Positions 49,820 to 59,659 of a stretch of DNA of 64,000 nt are shown here, in pieces. Under the pieces are notes generated by a model that had not been told where the DNA came from, searched no databases, and worked only from the letters and a program-made list of their open reading frames with translations. Position numbers and translations under genes: made by a program. Numbering within the stretch: position 1 is the stretch's first letter; each line of letters opens with the position of its first letter. Source of the stretch: Shimia aestuarii (GTDB lineage Bacteria > Pseudomonadota > Alphaproteobacteria > Rhodobacterales > Rhodobacteraceae); assembly GCF_022814865.1 (NCBI RefSeq), contig NZ_JAKVRD010000001.1, positions 1 through 64,000 of the forward strand. The letters are read 5' to 3'.

Positions 49820-50421
49820 TGCTCGACCTCTACCGCCCCGGCACATCCCCCCTACACAGTCTCTCTCCGGGGCCGAAGATCCTCGTGATGATGGCGGCAG
49901 GGACGGCGCTATTCTTGGTCGAGAGCCTGCCTCTCGTCCTAGGCGCATTGCTACTGACCCTCGCGCTCTATCGCCTCGCCGGGCTGACGCTGGGCGACGC
50001 GCTGGTGCAACTGCGCCCGCTGGCGCCCATCTTCGTCATCTTCCTCGCTCTGCAATACTGGCTCTCCGGCCCGGTGCTCGCGGCCTTCGTCGTGCTGCGC
50101 CTCGCGGCCCTGATCCTCTTGGCAAGTCTGGTGACCCTGACCACCCGCGCCTCCGACATGATCGACACGATCACCCGCGCGCTTGCGCTCTTGCGCCCGC
50201 TCGGCGTCAACCCGGCCAAGGTCGGGCTCGCGATCTCTCTTGCCCTGCGTTTCATCCCCGTGCTCGGCCAAATTACGACCGACGTGCGCGAGGCACAAAA
50301 GACCCGTGGACTCGAACGCTCGGTGATCGCCACGGCCCTGCCGGTCGCCATCCGCACCCTGAAAATGGCCGACGATATCGCCGACGCGATCGAAGCGCGC
50401 GGCTACGATCCCCGCGCCTGA
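49819..50421 (+). CDS. bioN: Biotin ECF transporter transmembrane (T) component
   Basis: A 200-residue CbiQ-like protein: [20 protein letters not shown], helices LVMMAAGTALFLVESL and PIFVIFLALQYWLSGPVLAA, and the two coupling-helix motifs with Ala-Arg-Gly signatures, REAQKTRGLER (about 155-165) and DAIEARGYDPRA at the end. It couples the ATPase to BioY. Confidence 0.92.
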   Translation: MLDLYRPGTSPLHSLSPGPKILVMMAAGTALFLVESLPLVLGALLLTLALYRLAGLTLGDALVQLRPLAPIFVIFLALQYWLSGPVLAAFVVLRLAALILLASLVTLTTRASDMIDTITRALALLRPLGVNPAKVGLAISLALRFIPVLGQITTDVREAQKTRGLERSVIATALPVAIRTLKMADDIADAIEARGYDPRA

Positions 50422-50493
50422 TCTCCAACGCAGGCTTGCGATCTTGTCGCCCGTCACGTATCCCTGCCTGAAAAATACGCACAGGACACACCC

Positions 50494-51027
50494 ATGGACA
50501 CTCGCAGCATCGTCTACATCGCCCTCTTCGCGGCTCTGACCGCCGCCCTCGGCCTTGTTCCGCCCATTAGTTTCGCAGGCCTCGCCCTGCCTCCGATCAC
50601 CGCCCAAAGCCTCGGCGTCATGCTCGCAGGCGCGATCGCCGGTGCGCGCCGCGGTGGCCTCGCGATGCTTCTCTTTGTGGCCCTCGTCGCCATTGGCCTG
50701 CCGCTTCTCTCCGGCGGGCGCGGCGGCTTTGGCATCTTCGCCGGGGCGTCCGGCGGCTTCGTTGTGGCTTGGCCGATCTGTGCCGCCGTCATCGGCTGGC
50801 TCGTTGGACGCGCCGAGACATCCCCGCTGCGCCTCGCCGTGGCCATTGCCATCGGCGGCATTCTCGTCATGTATGCCATCGGTATCCCGTGGATGGCCGT
50901 GGTCGCGAAGCTGCCGCTGTCCAAGGCGGTGATGATCATGCTGGCCTACGTACCCGGCGACCTCGTGAAGGTGGCGATCGCCGTAATCGTGACGCGCGGC
51001 ATCCGCCGCGCCTATCCCGCGCTCTGA
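50494..51027 (+). CDS. bioY: Biotin transporter substrate-binding component
   Basis: A 177-residue S-component with six helices: VYIALFAALTAALGLVPPIS, then ITAQSLGVMLAGAIAGARRG-GLAMLLFVALVAIGLP and LPLLSGGRGGFGIFAGASGG. LxxGxRGGFxIF-type sequence is the BioY hallmark. AGGA precedes the ATG. The acyl-CoA ligase gene follows after seven bases. No BioR-type TTATnTATAA box was seen near 49027-49144. Confidence 0.95.
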   Translation: MDTRSIVYIALFAALTAALGLVPPISFAGLALPPITAQSLGVMLAGAIAGARRGGLAMLLFVALVAIGLPLLSGGRGGFGIFAGASGGFVVAWPICAAVIGWLVGRAETSPLRLAVAIAIGGILVMYAIGIPWMAVVAKLPLSKAVMIMLAYVPGDLVKVAIAVIVTRGIRRAYPAL

Positions 51028-51034
51028 GGTCGGC

Positions 51035-52543
51035 GTGCCTCTCGGCACCGCCCTTGAAACCCACGCCCGCCAGCGCCCCGAGGCGCTGGCGGCCTGCATT
51101 GGCGACACGGCGCTCTCCTATGCCGCCCTGCGTGATCAAACCGCCCGGCTTGATGCAGCCCTGCGTGCCCTGCCCGCCCGCGAACACCCCGGCCTGACAC
51201 TCTCAGCCCCGGCCCGTCTTTTTGCGCTGACCACAGGCAACCACGCCGCCGCGCTTCCCCTCTTGGCGACAGCCTTCTCGACACCCCACGCAGTGCAGCT
51301 CCTCGATCCCCAATGGCCCGAGGCGCTCTTGATTGCGGCGCTCGAAGCGCAGCGCCCTGACGCGCTCTTCTGCCTTACCGATCAAACCGCTCTGCGCGCC
51401 GCCGCTGCGCGCCTCTCGATCCCCGCCTATCCCGTCGAGACCGCCCTCCCGGACCTTCTCGCGACCGCTCCCGCCGCGCCCCTGCCGCGCGCGCCGGACG
51501 AAACCTTCCTCGTCGGCTACACCTCCGGCACAACCTCGCGTCCCAAGGCCTTCGCCCGCTCCCGCCATTCCTGGCGCGCCTCCCTCGATGCAAGCCGCAC
51601 CGCCTTTGGCCTCACCGACCAAAGCCACACGCTCGCCCCCGGCCCTCTCGCCCACGGGGTGACGCTCTATGCGCTGGCCGAAACCCTCGACAATGGCGCA
51701 ACCTTCCACGCTTTGCCCCGCTTCGACGCTCCCGCCGCAAGCGCCCTTCTCAAGGCCGAAGCACCCCGCCTCGTCGCCGTGCCTGCGCTCCTTCAGGCGC
51801 TCACCCGCCACGCCCCCTTGCCATTCGTGACCAACATCACCACCGCCGGGGCCAAGCTCGACCCTGCCCTCCTTGCAGCCGCACGCGCAACCTTCCCCAC
51901 CGCCACGCTCTATGAATATTACGGTGCCTCCGAGCTTGGCTTCCTGAGCCTCTCGCGCCACGACGCCCACGGCTCCTCCGCGCCGCCCGACACCGTGGGC
52001 CATCCCTTTCCCCATGTGGCCCTGTCGATCCGAACCGAAGGCCGCGCCCTGCCGCAGGGCGCAACCGGCGCCATCTTTGCCCGTGGCGACCTCGCCATCG
52101 ACGGTTACCTCACACCCAATACCCGCTCAGGCTTTCGCCGCGAGGGGGACTGGGCGACCGTGGGCGACCTTGGCCGGATCAACCCCGATGGCTCGCTCTC
52201 CCTCATGGGGCGCGAAGGCGGCATGATCGTCACCGCCGGCCTCAACGTCTATCCACAAGAGGTCGAAACCGCGCTCGCCGCCTGCCCCGGTGTGACCGGC
52301 GCCGTGGTCCTCGGTCTGCCCCATCCGACCCGTGGCCAAGACCTCGTCGCGCTCCTCACCGGCGACACCACCCTTGCGGCCTTACGCGCCCATCTCGCCC
52401 CGCGCCTGCCGCGCTATAAAATCCCGCGCCGTGTGGCTATGCTGGAAGACTACCCCCTGACCAGCAGCGGCAAACCCGACCGCCGCACCCTGATGGACTG
52501 GATCGAGAAAGAGGATGCGCGCCTTGTCCCCCTTACCGCCTGA
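51035..52543 (+). CDS. AMP-binding acyl-CoA ligase
   Basis: A 502-residue adenylate-forming enzyme from a GTG at 51035 with GAGG five bases upstream. Motifs in order: phosphate loop VGYTSGTTSRPKAFARS (about 162-178), LYEYYGASELGFLSLSR (A5), DWATVGDLGRI (A7) and the C-terminal LTSSGKPDRRTLMDW with catalytic Lys (A10). It activates a carboxylic acid to its CoA ester. Position directly after bioY and before a thiolase copies the B. subtilis yhfU-T-S arrangement; the substrate is unknown. Confidence 0.9.
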   Translation: MPLGTALETHARQRPEALAACIGDTALSYAALRDQTARLDAALRALPAREHPGLTLSAPARLFALTTGNHAAALPLLATAFSTPHAVQLLDPQWPEALLIAALEAQRPDALFCLTDQTALRAAAARLSIPAYPVETALPDLLATAPAAPLPRAPDETFLVGYTSGTTSRPKAFARSRHSWRASLDASRTAFGLTDQSHTLAPGPLAHGVTLYALAETLDNGATFHALPRFDAPAASALLKAEAPRLVAVPALLQALTRHAPLPFVTNITTAGAKLDPALLAAARATFPTATLYEYYGASELGFLSLSRHDAHGSSAPPDTVGHPFPHVALSIRTEGRALPQGATGAIFARGDLAIDGYLTPNTRSGFRREGDWATVGDLGRINPDGSLSLMGREGGMIVTAGLNVYPQEVETALAACPGVTGAVVLGLPHPTRGQDLVALLTGDTTLAALRAHLAPRLPRYKIPRRVAMLEDYPLTSSGKPDRRTLMDWIEKEDARLVPLTA

Positions 52544-53699
52544 GCGCTGCCCCGTCATCGTCGCTGCCCGGCGAAGCCCCATCGGCCGCGCCGGGGGCAT
52601 GTTCCGCGACCTCGACATCGAAGACCTCGCCGCCGCGCCCCTCACCGCCGCGCTGGCCGACACACCCTTCGCACCCGCCGAGATCGACGACGTGATCCTC
52701 GGCAATGCCGCTGGCCCCGGCGGCAATGTCGCGCGCCTTTCGGCCCTGACCGCCTGGGACGATGTCTCCGTGCCCGGCCTCACCGTAGACCGTCAATGCG
52801 GCGCAGGGCTTGAGGCCGTGATCCTCGCCTGCCGCCTTGTGCAATCCGGCGCTGGCGACCTCTACCTCGCAGGTGGCGTCGAAAGCCAAAGCCGCAAACC
52901 CTTGCGCGCCCTGCCCGCCCACGATGGCGGCGCGCCGCTGCCCTACGACCGCGCGCGTTTCTCCCCCGAGTCCATTGGCGACCCCGAAATGGGCGCCGCC
53001 GCCGATACCGTCGCCGCCCGTTTCTCCGTCTCGCGCGACCGGCAAGACGCCTTCGCCCTGCGCTCCCACGCCCGCGCACTGGCAGCACAAGCCGAGGGCG
53101 CCTTCGACGCCGAGATCGCCCCCCTCGCGGGCCAGGCCCTCGACGAATGCCCCCGCTCCGGCCTCACACCCGACCGCCTCGCCCGCCTGCGCCCGGCCTT
53201 TACCCCGGACGGCACGGTCACCGTCGCCAATGCCTGCCCCCTCAACGATGGCGCAGCGGCTCTCGTCGTGACCTCCCGCGCCCGTGCCCGCGCCGCCGGG
53301 CTGCCCTATGCGCTGGGTTTCGAGGACGCCGCCGCCGCCGGGGTAGATCCGAACCTCCTCGGCATCGGCCCTGTCGCTTCGACGCAAAAACTCCTCTCCC
53401 GCCGCCCCGACCTGTCGCTCGACCGGCTGACCCATCTGGAATTCAACGAAGCCTTTGCCGCGCAGGCGCTGGCGTGCCTCGACGCACTCCACCTCCCCGA
53501 GACGTTTCCCAACCCGCACGGCGGCGCCATCGCCCTCGGCCATCCCTTCGGCGCCTCCGGAGCAATCCTCGTGGCCCGCCTCTTCGCGCAACTGCGCCCC
53601 GTCTCGCAAACTGCCCCCGAGGGCGCGCTCGCCATGGCCATGATCGGCATCGGCGGTGGCCAAGGGCTGACCGCTGCCTTCCGCCCTCTCACCCCCTGA
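52515..53699 (+). CDS. Thiolase family protein lacking the second catalytic Cys
   Basis: A 394-residue thiolase fold. The nucleophile is in LTVDRQCGAGLEAVILA (C95), NEAFAAQALACLDAL and GGAIALGHPFGASGAIL (H343) are intact. The C-terminal catalytic motif, normally C-I-G-G-G, reads MIGIGGGQG, with Gly at residue 378 where the base Cys is expected. This suggests altered chemistry, perhaps degradative or non-condensing. It overlaps the ligase gene by 29 bases, so the two are translationally coupled. No long-chain-specific domain seen. Confidence 0.9.
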   Translation: MRALSPLPPERCPVIVAARRSPIGRAGGMFRDLDIEDLAAAPLTAALADTPFAPAEIDDVILGNAAGPGGNVARLSALTAWDDVSVPGLTVDRQCGAGLEAVILACRLVQSGAGDLYLAGGVESQSRKPLRALPAHDGGAPLPYDRARFSPESIGDPEMGAAADTVAARFSVSRDRQDAFALRSHARALAAQAEGAFDAEIAPLAGQALDECPRSGLTPDRLARLRPAFTPDGTVTVANACPLNDGAAALVVTSRARARAAGLPYALGFEDAAAAGVDPNLLGIGPVASTQKLLSRRPDLSLDRLTHLEFNEAFAAQALACLDALHLPETFPNPHGGAIALGHPFGASGAILVARLFAQLRPVSQTAPEGALAMAMIGIGGGQGLTAAFRPLTP

Positions 53700-53791
53700 T
53701 CCTCTTCCTCTTGCCGAAAATATCCCGGGGTGAATTGCCTGCCTTGGCAGGCAAGAGGGGCTGGCCCCTCCCGTTTTCTTTCCAAGAAAAC
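53700..53791. repeat. Dispersed repeat family A, copy 3 (three stem-loops)
   Basis: Core CCTCTTCCTCTTGCCGAAAA then TATCCCGGGG. Stems: TTGCCTGCC / GGCAGGCAA (53735-53754), GAGGGG / CCCCTC with CTGG loop (53755-53770, identical to copy 2), and GTTTTCTT / AAGAAAAC (53773-53791). Between the thiolase stop and the end of ilvD. Confidence 0.85.
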
Positions 53792-53805
53792 GCCCCCCCC
53801 CAAAT

Positions 53806-53834
53806 GCAAAACGGGGCCGCTCAAGGCGACCCCG
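53806..53834 (-). terminator. Terminator of ilvD
   Basis: On the minus strand CGGGG..GC-TTGA-GC..CCCCG is followed by TTTTGCATTT, 25 bp beyond the ilvD stop. Confidence 0.75.
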
Positions 53835-53858
53835 CTCCAATAAGACCAAGAAACGGCC

Positions 53859-55712
53859 TTACACGTCGTCTTCGTCGATCTGGCGCACCGCCCCGAGCGA
53901 GGCGTTCGACACATGCGCCGCATAGACCTTGAGCGCCTTGGACACGGCCCGCGGCCGCCCCTCCGCCTTCCAGAACTTGCGATCCGCCTGCGGGTGGTTC
54001 GCACGGCGACGTTCAAGCTCCTCGTCGCTGACATCAAGATGGATCGTGCGGTTCGGCACCGAGATCTTGATCTTGTCGCCATCTTCCACAAGCCCGATGA
54101 CCCCCTTCTCCGCCGCTTCCGGCGAGGCGTGACCGATCGAAAGCCCCGCGGTGCCGCCCGAGAACCGGCCATCGGTGAGCAAGGCACAGGTCGTGTCGAG
54201 CTTCTTCGACTTGAGGTAGGCGGTCGGATAGAGCATCTCCTGCATCCCCGGCCCGCCCTTCGGCCCCTCGTAGCGGATCACCACGACGGAATAGGGCTGA
54301 ACCTCGTTCTGGAGGATGCCATGCATCGCGTCTTCCATGGATTCAAAGACCTTTGCGGTGCCTTCGAATTCATACATTTCCTTGATGACGCCCGCCGTCT
54401 TCAGGATACAGCCCTGCTCGGCGATATTGCCGAAAAGCACGCACAAACCGCCCTCCTCGGAATAGGCATTGCCGAAATCACGCACGCAGCCGTCCTCGAT
54501 ATCAAGGTCAAGCTCGGTATACATGCGCGACTGGCTGAAGGCTTCCGTGGTGCGCACACCGCCCGGCGCGGCGATGAACAGGTCGCGCGCCTCGTTGCCC
54601 GCGGTTTCGCGGCGGATATCCCACTTGTCGATGAACTCGCCCATGGTCTTTTCATGCACCGTGGCGCAATCGCGGTGGATTTTGCCCTCGCGATCCAACT
54701 CGCCCATGATCCGTGCGATCCCGCCCGCGCGGTGCACGTCTTCCATGTGATAGAGCGGCGTCGACGGCGCCACCTTGCACAGATGCGGGATCTGACGGCT
54801 CATCCGGTCCATATCGGCCATGGTGAAATCGACCTCGCCCTCATGCGCGATGGCAAGGAGGTGCAGCACCGTGTTGGTTGACCCGCCCATCGCAATGTCG
54901 AGCGCCATGGCGTTCTCGAAGGCGTCAAAGGTCGCAATCCCGCGCGGCAGGGCGGTTTCGTCGCCGTCTTTGTACCAGCGGTCGCAAAGCTCCACGATCT
55001 TGCGCCCGGCTTCCTCGAAAAGCCCCCGGCGCTTGGAATGTGTCGCCAGAAGCGAGCCGTTCCCCGGCAGCGCGAGGCCAAGCGCCTCGGCAAGACAGTT
55101 CATCGAGTTCGCCGTGAACATGCCCGAGCACGAACCACAGGTCGGACAGGCCGAACGTTCGAGCTTGTTGACCTCGTCCTCGCTGCGATCCTCATCGGTC
55201 GCACCGACAATGGCGGTCACGAGGTCGGCCTTATGCTCGCCATCCTTGAGAAGCACCTTGCCCGCTTCCATCGGCCCGCCCGAAACGAAGATCGCCGGGA
55301 TGTTGAGCCGCATCGCCGCCATGAGCATCCCCGGCGTGATCTTGTCACAGTTCGAGATACACACGAGCGCATCGGCGCAATGGGCATTGGCCATATATTC
55401 GACGCTGTCGGCAATGACTTCGCGCGACGGCAGCGAATAAAGCATCCCGTCATGGCCCATGGCGATCCCATCATCGACGGCGATCGTGTTCATTTCCTTG
55501 GCGACACCGCCCGCTTTCTCGATCTCTTCCGCGACCAGAGACCCCATGTTCTTGAGGTGCACGTGGCCGGGCACGAACTCGGTGAACGAGTTGACGACAC
55601 AGACAATCGGCTTGCCGAAATCTTCGGTCTGCATGCCTGTCGCGCGCCAAAGCGCACGGGCTGCGGCCATACGGCGGCCAAAGGTGGATGTCTTGGAACG
55701 AAGATCAGGCAT
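53859..55712 (-). CDS. ilvD: Dihydroxy-acid dehydratase
   Basis: A 617-residue Fe-S dehydratase of valine/isoleucine synthesis (and, via 2-oxoisovalerate, of pantothenate). Start [20 protein letters not shown] at 55712 with GAGGAGAG upstream. Cluster ligands are in [31 protein letters not shown] and [19 protein letters not shown]; the C-terminus has [20 protein letters not shown]. Monocistronic, divergent from urtA. Confidence 0.96.
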   Translation of the reverse strand: MPDLRSKTSTFGRRMAAARALWRATGMQTEDFGKPIVCVVNSFTEFVPGHVHLKNMGSLVAEEIEKAGGVAKEMNTIAVDDGIAMGHDGMLYSLPSREVIADSVEYMANAHCADALVCISNCDKITPGMLMAAMRLNIPAIFVSGGPMEAGKVLLKDGEHKADLVTAIVGATDEDRSEDEVNKLERSACPTCGSCSGMFTANSMNCLAEALGLALPGNGSLLATHSKRRGLFEEAGRKIVELCDRWYKDGDETALPRGIATFDAFENAMALDIAMGGSTNTVLHLLAIAHEGEVDFTMADMDRMSRQIPHLCKVAPSTPLYHMEDVHRAGGIARIMGELDREGKIHRDCATVHEKTMGEFIDKWDIRRETAGNEARDLFIAAPGGVRTTEAFSQSRMYTELDLDIEDGCVRDFGNAYSEEGGLCVLFGNIAEQGCILKTAGVIKEMYEFEGTAKVFESMEDAMHGILQNEVQPYSVVVIRYEGPKGGPGMQEMLYPTAYLKSKKLDTTCALLTDGRFSGGTAGLSIGHASPEAAEKGVIGLVEDGDKIKISVPNRTIHLDVSDEELERRRANHPQADRKFWKAEGRPRAVSKALKVYAAHVSNASLGAVRQIDEDDV

Positions 55713-56225
55713 CGGGCTCTCCTCGGATATCGCGCATCCCCTCGCGGGGCTGAAAAGAGGACGTGCCACCGAGAACAACAATTTGCAAGGGAGTTTGGCA
55801 ACATTGTTACCCTCTCGCACCGCTTTCGCGCCAATATTGTCCGCCCCCCACGGCGCGGAATCATCCGGCTGCTCGCAACGCGCCCGGCGCAAGACGCGCA
55901 GAAATCAGGCAGGCTGCGCACCGCACCGCGCCTCAAACCGCCTATTCCGAAGGCAATCCCCCCTCAAGACTGCCCGCAAAAAGGGCAACCACGGTCCTTC
56001 GCCCGGTTTTTCACCGCATATGTTTGCCGGATTGCCGCAACGCAGAAACTGTAAGGGCGCCCAGAGGGAACGCTCGCCAGACCCTTGGGGAGTGTGACGG
56101 CCAGACGACTTGGACCTCGAACAGGCCGCCACACGTTACGCAACACATGTTGCAGGGCTCGAGCTAGGCTTTCTTGCGCATTGCGGCAAGGGGAGCGCGG
56201 CAAAAAGCCCTGCTGGGAGACACTT
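55713..56225. other. 513-bp divergent regulatory spacer between ilvD and urtA
   Basis: No ORF with coding character. It must hold both promoters. GCAACA-CA-TGTTGC (56140-56153) is a perfect 6-2-6 inverted repeat 73 bp before urtA and is the best operator candidate. TTTGGCAACATTGTTACC near 55793-55810 resembles a sigma-54 element only loosely. No riboswitch recognised. Confidence 0.5.
56140..56153 (+). promoter_or_regulatory. Inverted repeat upstream of urtA
   Basis: GCAACA-CA-TGTTGC, perfect arms. It could be bound by a nitrogen or other regulator; identity unknown. Confidence 0.35.
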
Positions 56226-57506
56226 ATGAACTTTCTTAAGAACACGCTCGCCGGCTCGCTGGTCATGGCCGGCCTCGCCTCCTCGGCGCTCGCAGCGGAC
56301 GACACGATCAAGGTCGGCGTCCTGCACTCGCTCTCGGGCACCATGGCTATCTCCGAAACGACGCTGAAAGACACCATGCTGATGCTCATCGAAGAGCAGA
56401 ACGCCAAAGGCGGTGTGCTCGGCAAACAGCTCGAAGCCGTGGTCGTTGATCCGGCCTCTGACTGGCCGCTCTTCGCCGAAAAAGCGCGCGAACTGCTGAC
56501 CGTCGAAGAAGTTGACGTGATGTTCGGCTGCTGGACGTCCGTCTCGCGCAAATCGGTGCTGCCGGTGATCGAGGAACTGAACGGTCTCCTCTTCTACCCG
56601 GTGCAATATGAGGGCGAAGAAAGCTCCAAGAACGTCTTCTACACCGGCGCCGCGCCCAACCAACAGGCGATCCCCGCCACCGACTATTTCCTCGAGGAAC
56701 TGGGCGTCGAGAAATTCGCCCTCCTCGGCACCGACTATGTTTATCCCCGCACCACCAACAACATCCTTGAAAGCTATCTCAAGGGCAAAGGCATCGCCGA
56801 GGAAGACATCTTCGTCAACTATACCCCGTTTGGCCATTCCGACTGGTCCAAGATCGTCGCGGACGTTGTGGCGCTTGGCGCGGACGGCAAAAAGGTCGGT
56901 GTGATCTCGACAATCAACGGCGACGCCAACATCGGCTTCTATAAAGAACTCGCCGCCGCCGGCGTCTCCGCCGACGACATTCCCGTCGTCGCCTTCTCGG
57001 TCGGCGAAGAAGAACTCTCCGGCCTCGACACCACCAACCTCGTCGGCCACCTCGCCGCCTGGAACTATTTCCAGTCGGCAGAGAGCGACCTCAACGAGGA
57101 ATTCATCGCCGCTTGGAAAGCCAAAATGGGCGAAGAGCGCGTGACCAACGACCCGATGGAAGCGCATGTGATCGGCTTCAACATGTATATCAAAGCGCTC
57201 GAAGCGGCTGGCACGACCGACGTCGATGCCGTGCGCGAAGCGATGTATGGCCTCGAGGTTCCGAACCTGACCGGCGGCACCGCCGTGATGCTGCCGAACC
57301 ATCACCTCGCCAAGCCGGTTCTCATCGGCGAGATTCAGGAAGATGGCCAGTTCGACATCATCTCCCAGACCGCCGAAGTTCCGGGCGACGCCTGGACCGA
57401 CTTCCTGCCGGAATCTGCGGTTCTGAAATCGGATTGGAAAGACCTCGGCTGCGGTATGTACAACACCGACACCAACTCCTGCGTGCAGATTCAGTCGAAC
57501 TACTGA
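56226..57506 (+). CDS. urtA: Urea ABC transporter substrate-binding protein
   Basis: A 426-residue periplasmic urea receptor. Signal peptide MNFLKNTLAGSLVMAGLASS-ALA, then ADDTIKVGVLHSLSGTMAIS. UrtA marks are FGCWTSVSRKSVLPVIEELN, LLFYPVQYEGEESSKNVFYT and YPRTTNNILESYLKGKG. GGGAG lies seven bases before the ATG at 56226. First gene of urtABCDE. A hairpin (57523-57550) separates it from urtB, so it can be made in excess. Confidence 0.96.
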   Translation: MNFLKNTLAGSLVMAGLASSALAADDTIKVGVLHSLSGTMAISETTLKDTMLMLIEEQNAKGGVLGKQLEAVVVDPASDWPLFAEKARELLTVEEVDVMFGCWTSVSRKSVLPVIEELNGLLFYPVQYEGEESSKNVFYTGAAPNQQAIPATDYFLEELGVEKFALLGTDYVYPRTTNNILESYLKGKGIAEEDIFVNYTPFGHSDWSKIVADVVALGADGKKVGVISTINGDANIGFYKELAAAGVSADDIPVVAFSVGEEELSGLDTTNLVGHLAAWNYFQSAESDLNEEFIAAWKAKMGEERVTNDPMEAHVIGFNMYIKALEAAGTTDVDAVREAMYGLEVPNLTGGTAVMLPNHHLAKPVLIGEIQEDGQFDIISQTAEVPGDAWTDFLPESAVLKSDWKDLGCGMYNTDTNSCVQIQSNY

Positions 57507-57522
57507 TCTGATCGACCTCTCG

Positions 57523-57550
57523 GAAAGGGGGCTCCGGCCCCCTTTCTTTT
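57523..57550 (+). terminator. Hairpin between urtA and urtB
   Basis: GAAAGGGGGC / GCCCCCTTTC with TCCG loop followed by TTTTCC, 16 bp after urtA. Likely partial termination within the operon. Confidence 0.8.
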
Positions 57551-57583
57551 CCTGACGCCCCTTTCTCCCAACAGGTAGGACTC

Positions 57584-59548
57584 ATGCGGGTTTTCCTTCT
57601 GGCGCTTGCCGCCATCCTGTCCCTTGCGCCTTCGCTTCAGGCCCAGAGCGGCTCCGGCAATACCCCGGTGCAAGACCTCCTTCAGGTACATCGCGCCCTG
57701 ATCGAAAAAGGCTCGCGCAAATCCATCGCCCCGGCCATCGACGCCATTGCGACAAGTGGCCTACCCGCCGCCCAAACCGTGCTTCAAACCTGGCAGTCTA
57801 AGGACATGTGGCAGCGCGAAGAAGACGGGCTTTTCTTCCGCGCCGAGGAAATCGCCAAGAAAACCTACCGCCTCTATGACTTTGATAGCGGCGATGCCGT
57901 CGGCGACTACGACAAGGACGCCCTTGACCAGCTCAAACCCAATAGCGGCGTGCGCGCCATGATCGGCACCGCGCTCGTCGTGTTCCAACTCTCCGACCCC
58001 GATCCGGCCCGCCGCCGCGATGCGCTCGACGCGCTGCAGCGCGACGCCGAGGCCAGCCACCTCGCCCCCCTGCGCGCCTCCCTCGAAGGTGAGACCGACC
58101 CGGAAATCAAGGCCCGCAAGGAACAGCTCGCCACGCTCCTGACCCTGCGCTTCGGCGCCGATGACACGGCCCGCATCGCCGCCATCGAAAGTATCTCGAC
58201 CGATATCTCCCTCGACGCCCGCGCCGCGCTGAACATGCTCCTGACCACCAGTCGCGAAATCGCCCAAGGCCCGGTGCCCCAAGGCGTGAATGTCGCCGCC
58301 ATCCTGACGCCCGGCGAAGACATGCCCGAGGCCGAGGCCTATGCCATGCTCGCCGACAAGGGTCTCGCTCCGCCGCGCCTCTCGCCCGACGATATTCGTA
58401 ACACGCTCGCCGCTCATATCGACGGCGGCAAGGTCGGGGGCGTCCCTCTCGCCGCGCTCAATACGGACGCCGCCCGCGCCACGGCCTACGCCGCTCTTGT
58501 CGAGGCGGGCCTCGCCCCGGCCCAACCGACCGAAGCCGCAATCAAAGAGGCCCTCGCCGCCCATACTATCTACGACGCCTATGCCGAGCCCTCCGCCGCC
58601 GTGACCGCCGCCGCCGAGGACGCGCTCGCCGCGATCAAGACCCGCGTCGGCCTGAACCAGATGCTCGACCTCGCGCTCGATGGCATCTCGCTCGCCTCGA
58701 TCTTCTTCCTCGCGGCCATCGGCCTCGCCATCACTTTCGGCGTCATGGGCGTCATCAACATGGCGCATGGCGAGTTCATCATGATGGGCGCCTATACCGG
58801 CTATGTGGTGCAACAGTTGATCCCCAACTACACCGTCTCGATCCTCGTGGCCCTGCCCCTCGCCTTCGCCGTGACCTTCGCCGCGGGCGTCGCGATGGAA
58901 CGCCTCGTGATCCGCTGGCTCTACAACCGCCCGCTGGAAACCCTTCTGGCGACCTTTGGCATCTCCATCGCGCTCCAGCAGATCGCCAAGAACATCTTCG
59001 GCACTCAGGCCCGCCCCCTGACCTCTCCGGGCTGGCTCGATGGCGCGTGGGTGATGAACGACGTGGTCTCGATCTCCTATATCCGCATCGCGATCTTCGT
59101 TCTCGCGCTGACTTTCCTCGCGCTATTCCTCTTCATCATGAAACGCACGCGCCTCGGCCTTGAAACCCGCGCCGTGACCCAAAACCCCCGCATGGCCGCT
59201 TCCATGGGGATCAACCCCGACCGCGTGAACATGCTGACCTTCGGCCTTGGCTCCGGCATCGCCGGGATCGCCGGCGTCGCCATCGGCCTCTTTGCCAAGG
59301 TCACCTCGGAACTTGGCTCCGACTATATCGTCCAATCCTTCATGACCGTGGTTGTCGGCGGTGTCGGCAATATCTGGGGCACGCTCGCAGGGGCCGCGAT
59401 GATCGGCTTCCTGCAAAAGGGCATCGAATGGATGAACCCCTCAAACACCCTCGCGGCCCAAACCTACATGATCATCTTCATCATCATCTTCATTCAGTTC
59501 CGCCCCCGAGGCATCATCGCCCTCAAGGGCCGCGCCGCAGGAGACTGA
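57584..59548 (+). CDS. urtB: Urea ABC transporter permease UrtB
   Basis: A 654-residue LivH-type permease with an unusually long periplasmic N-terminal half. Signal peptide MRVFLLALAAILSLAPSLQA is followed by about 330 residues of helical, HEAT-like sequence rich in Ala/Asp/Glu (DALQRDAEASHLAPLRASLE), typical of UrtB. The permease core starts near residue 360: LASIFFLAAIGLAITFGVMG, VINMAHGEFIMMGAYTGY, and LETRAVTQNPRMAASMGI. Confidence 0.94.
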   Translation: MRVFLLALAAILSLAPSLQAQSGSGNTPVQDLLQVHRALIEKGSRKSIAPAIDAIATSGLPAAQTVLQTWQSKDMWQREEDGLFFRAEEIAKKTYRLYDFDSGDAVGDYDKDALDQLKPNSGVRAMIGTALVVFQLSDPDPARRRDALDALQRDAEASHLAPLRASLEGETDPEIKARKEQLATLLTLRFGADDTARIAAIESISTDISLDARAALNMLLTTSREIAQGPVPQGVNVAAILTPGEDMPEAEAYAMLADKGLAPPRLSPDDIRNTLAAHIDGGKVGGVPLAALNTDAARATAYAALVEAGLAPAQPTEAAIKEALAAHTIYDAYAEPSAAVTAAAEDALAAIKTRVGLNQMLDLALDGISLASIFFLAAIGLAITFGVMGVINMAHGEFIMMGAYTGYVVQQLIPNYTVSILVALPLAFAVTFAAGVAMERLVIRWLYNRPLETLLATFGISIALQQIAKNIFGTQARPLTSPGWLDGAWVMNDVVSISYIRIAIFVLALTFLALFLFIMKRTRLGLETRAVTQNPRMAASMGINPDRVNMLTFGLGSGIAGIAGVAIGLFAKVTSELGSDYIVQSFMTVVVGGVGNIWGTLAGAAMIGFLQKGIEWMNPSNTLAAQTYMIIFIIIFIQFRPRGIIALKGRAAGD

Positions 59549-59659
59549 TCCAATGCCGCTCTGTTTCCCCGCCCTCTTCACCTGTCTCCCCCCGTCTTCA
59601 TCAAAAGAAAACGGCCCGGGATGTTCAAAGAGTTCCGCCCCCGCCACGGAGGCCACCGC

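Noticed and set aside
55793-55810. Sigma-54 promoter before urtA
   Set aside because: TGGCA is followed by ATTGTTACC rather than TTGC at the right spacing, and it is 415 bp from urtA.
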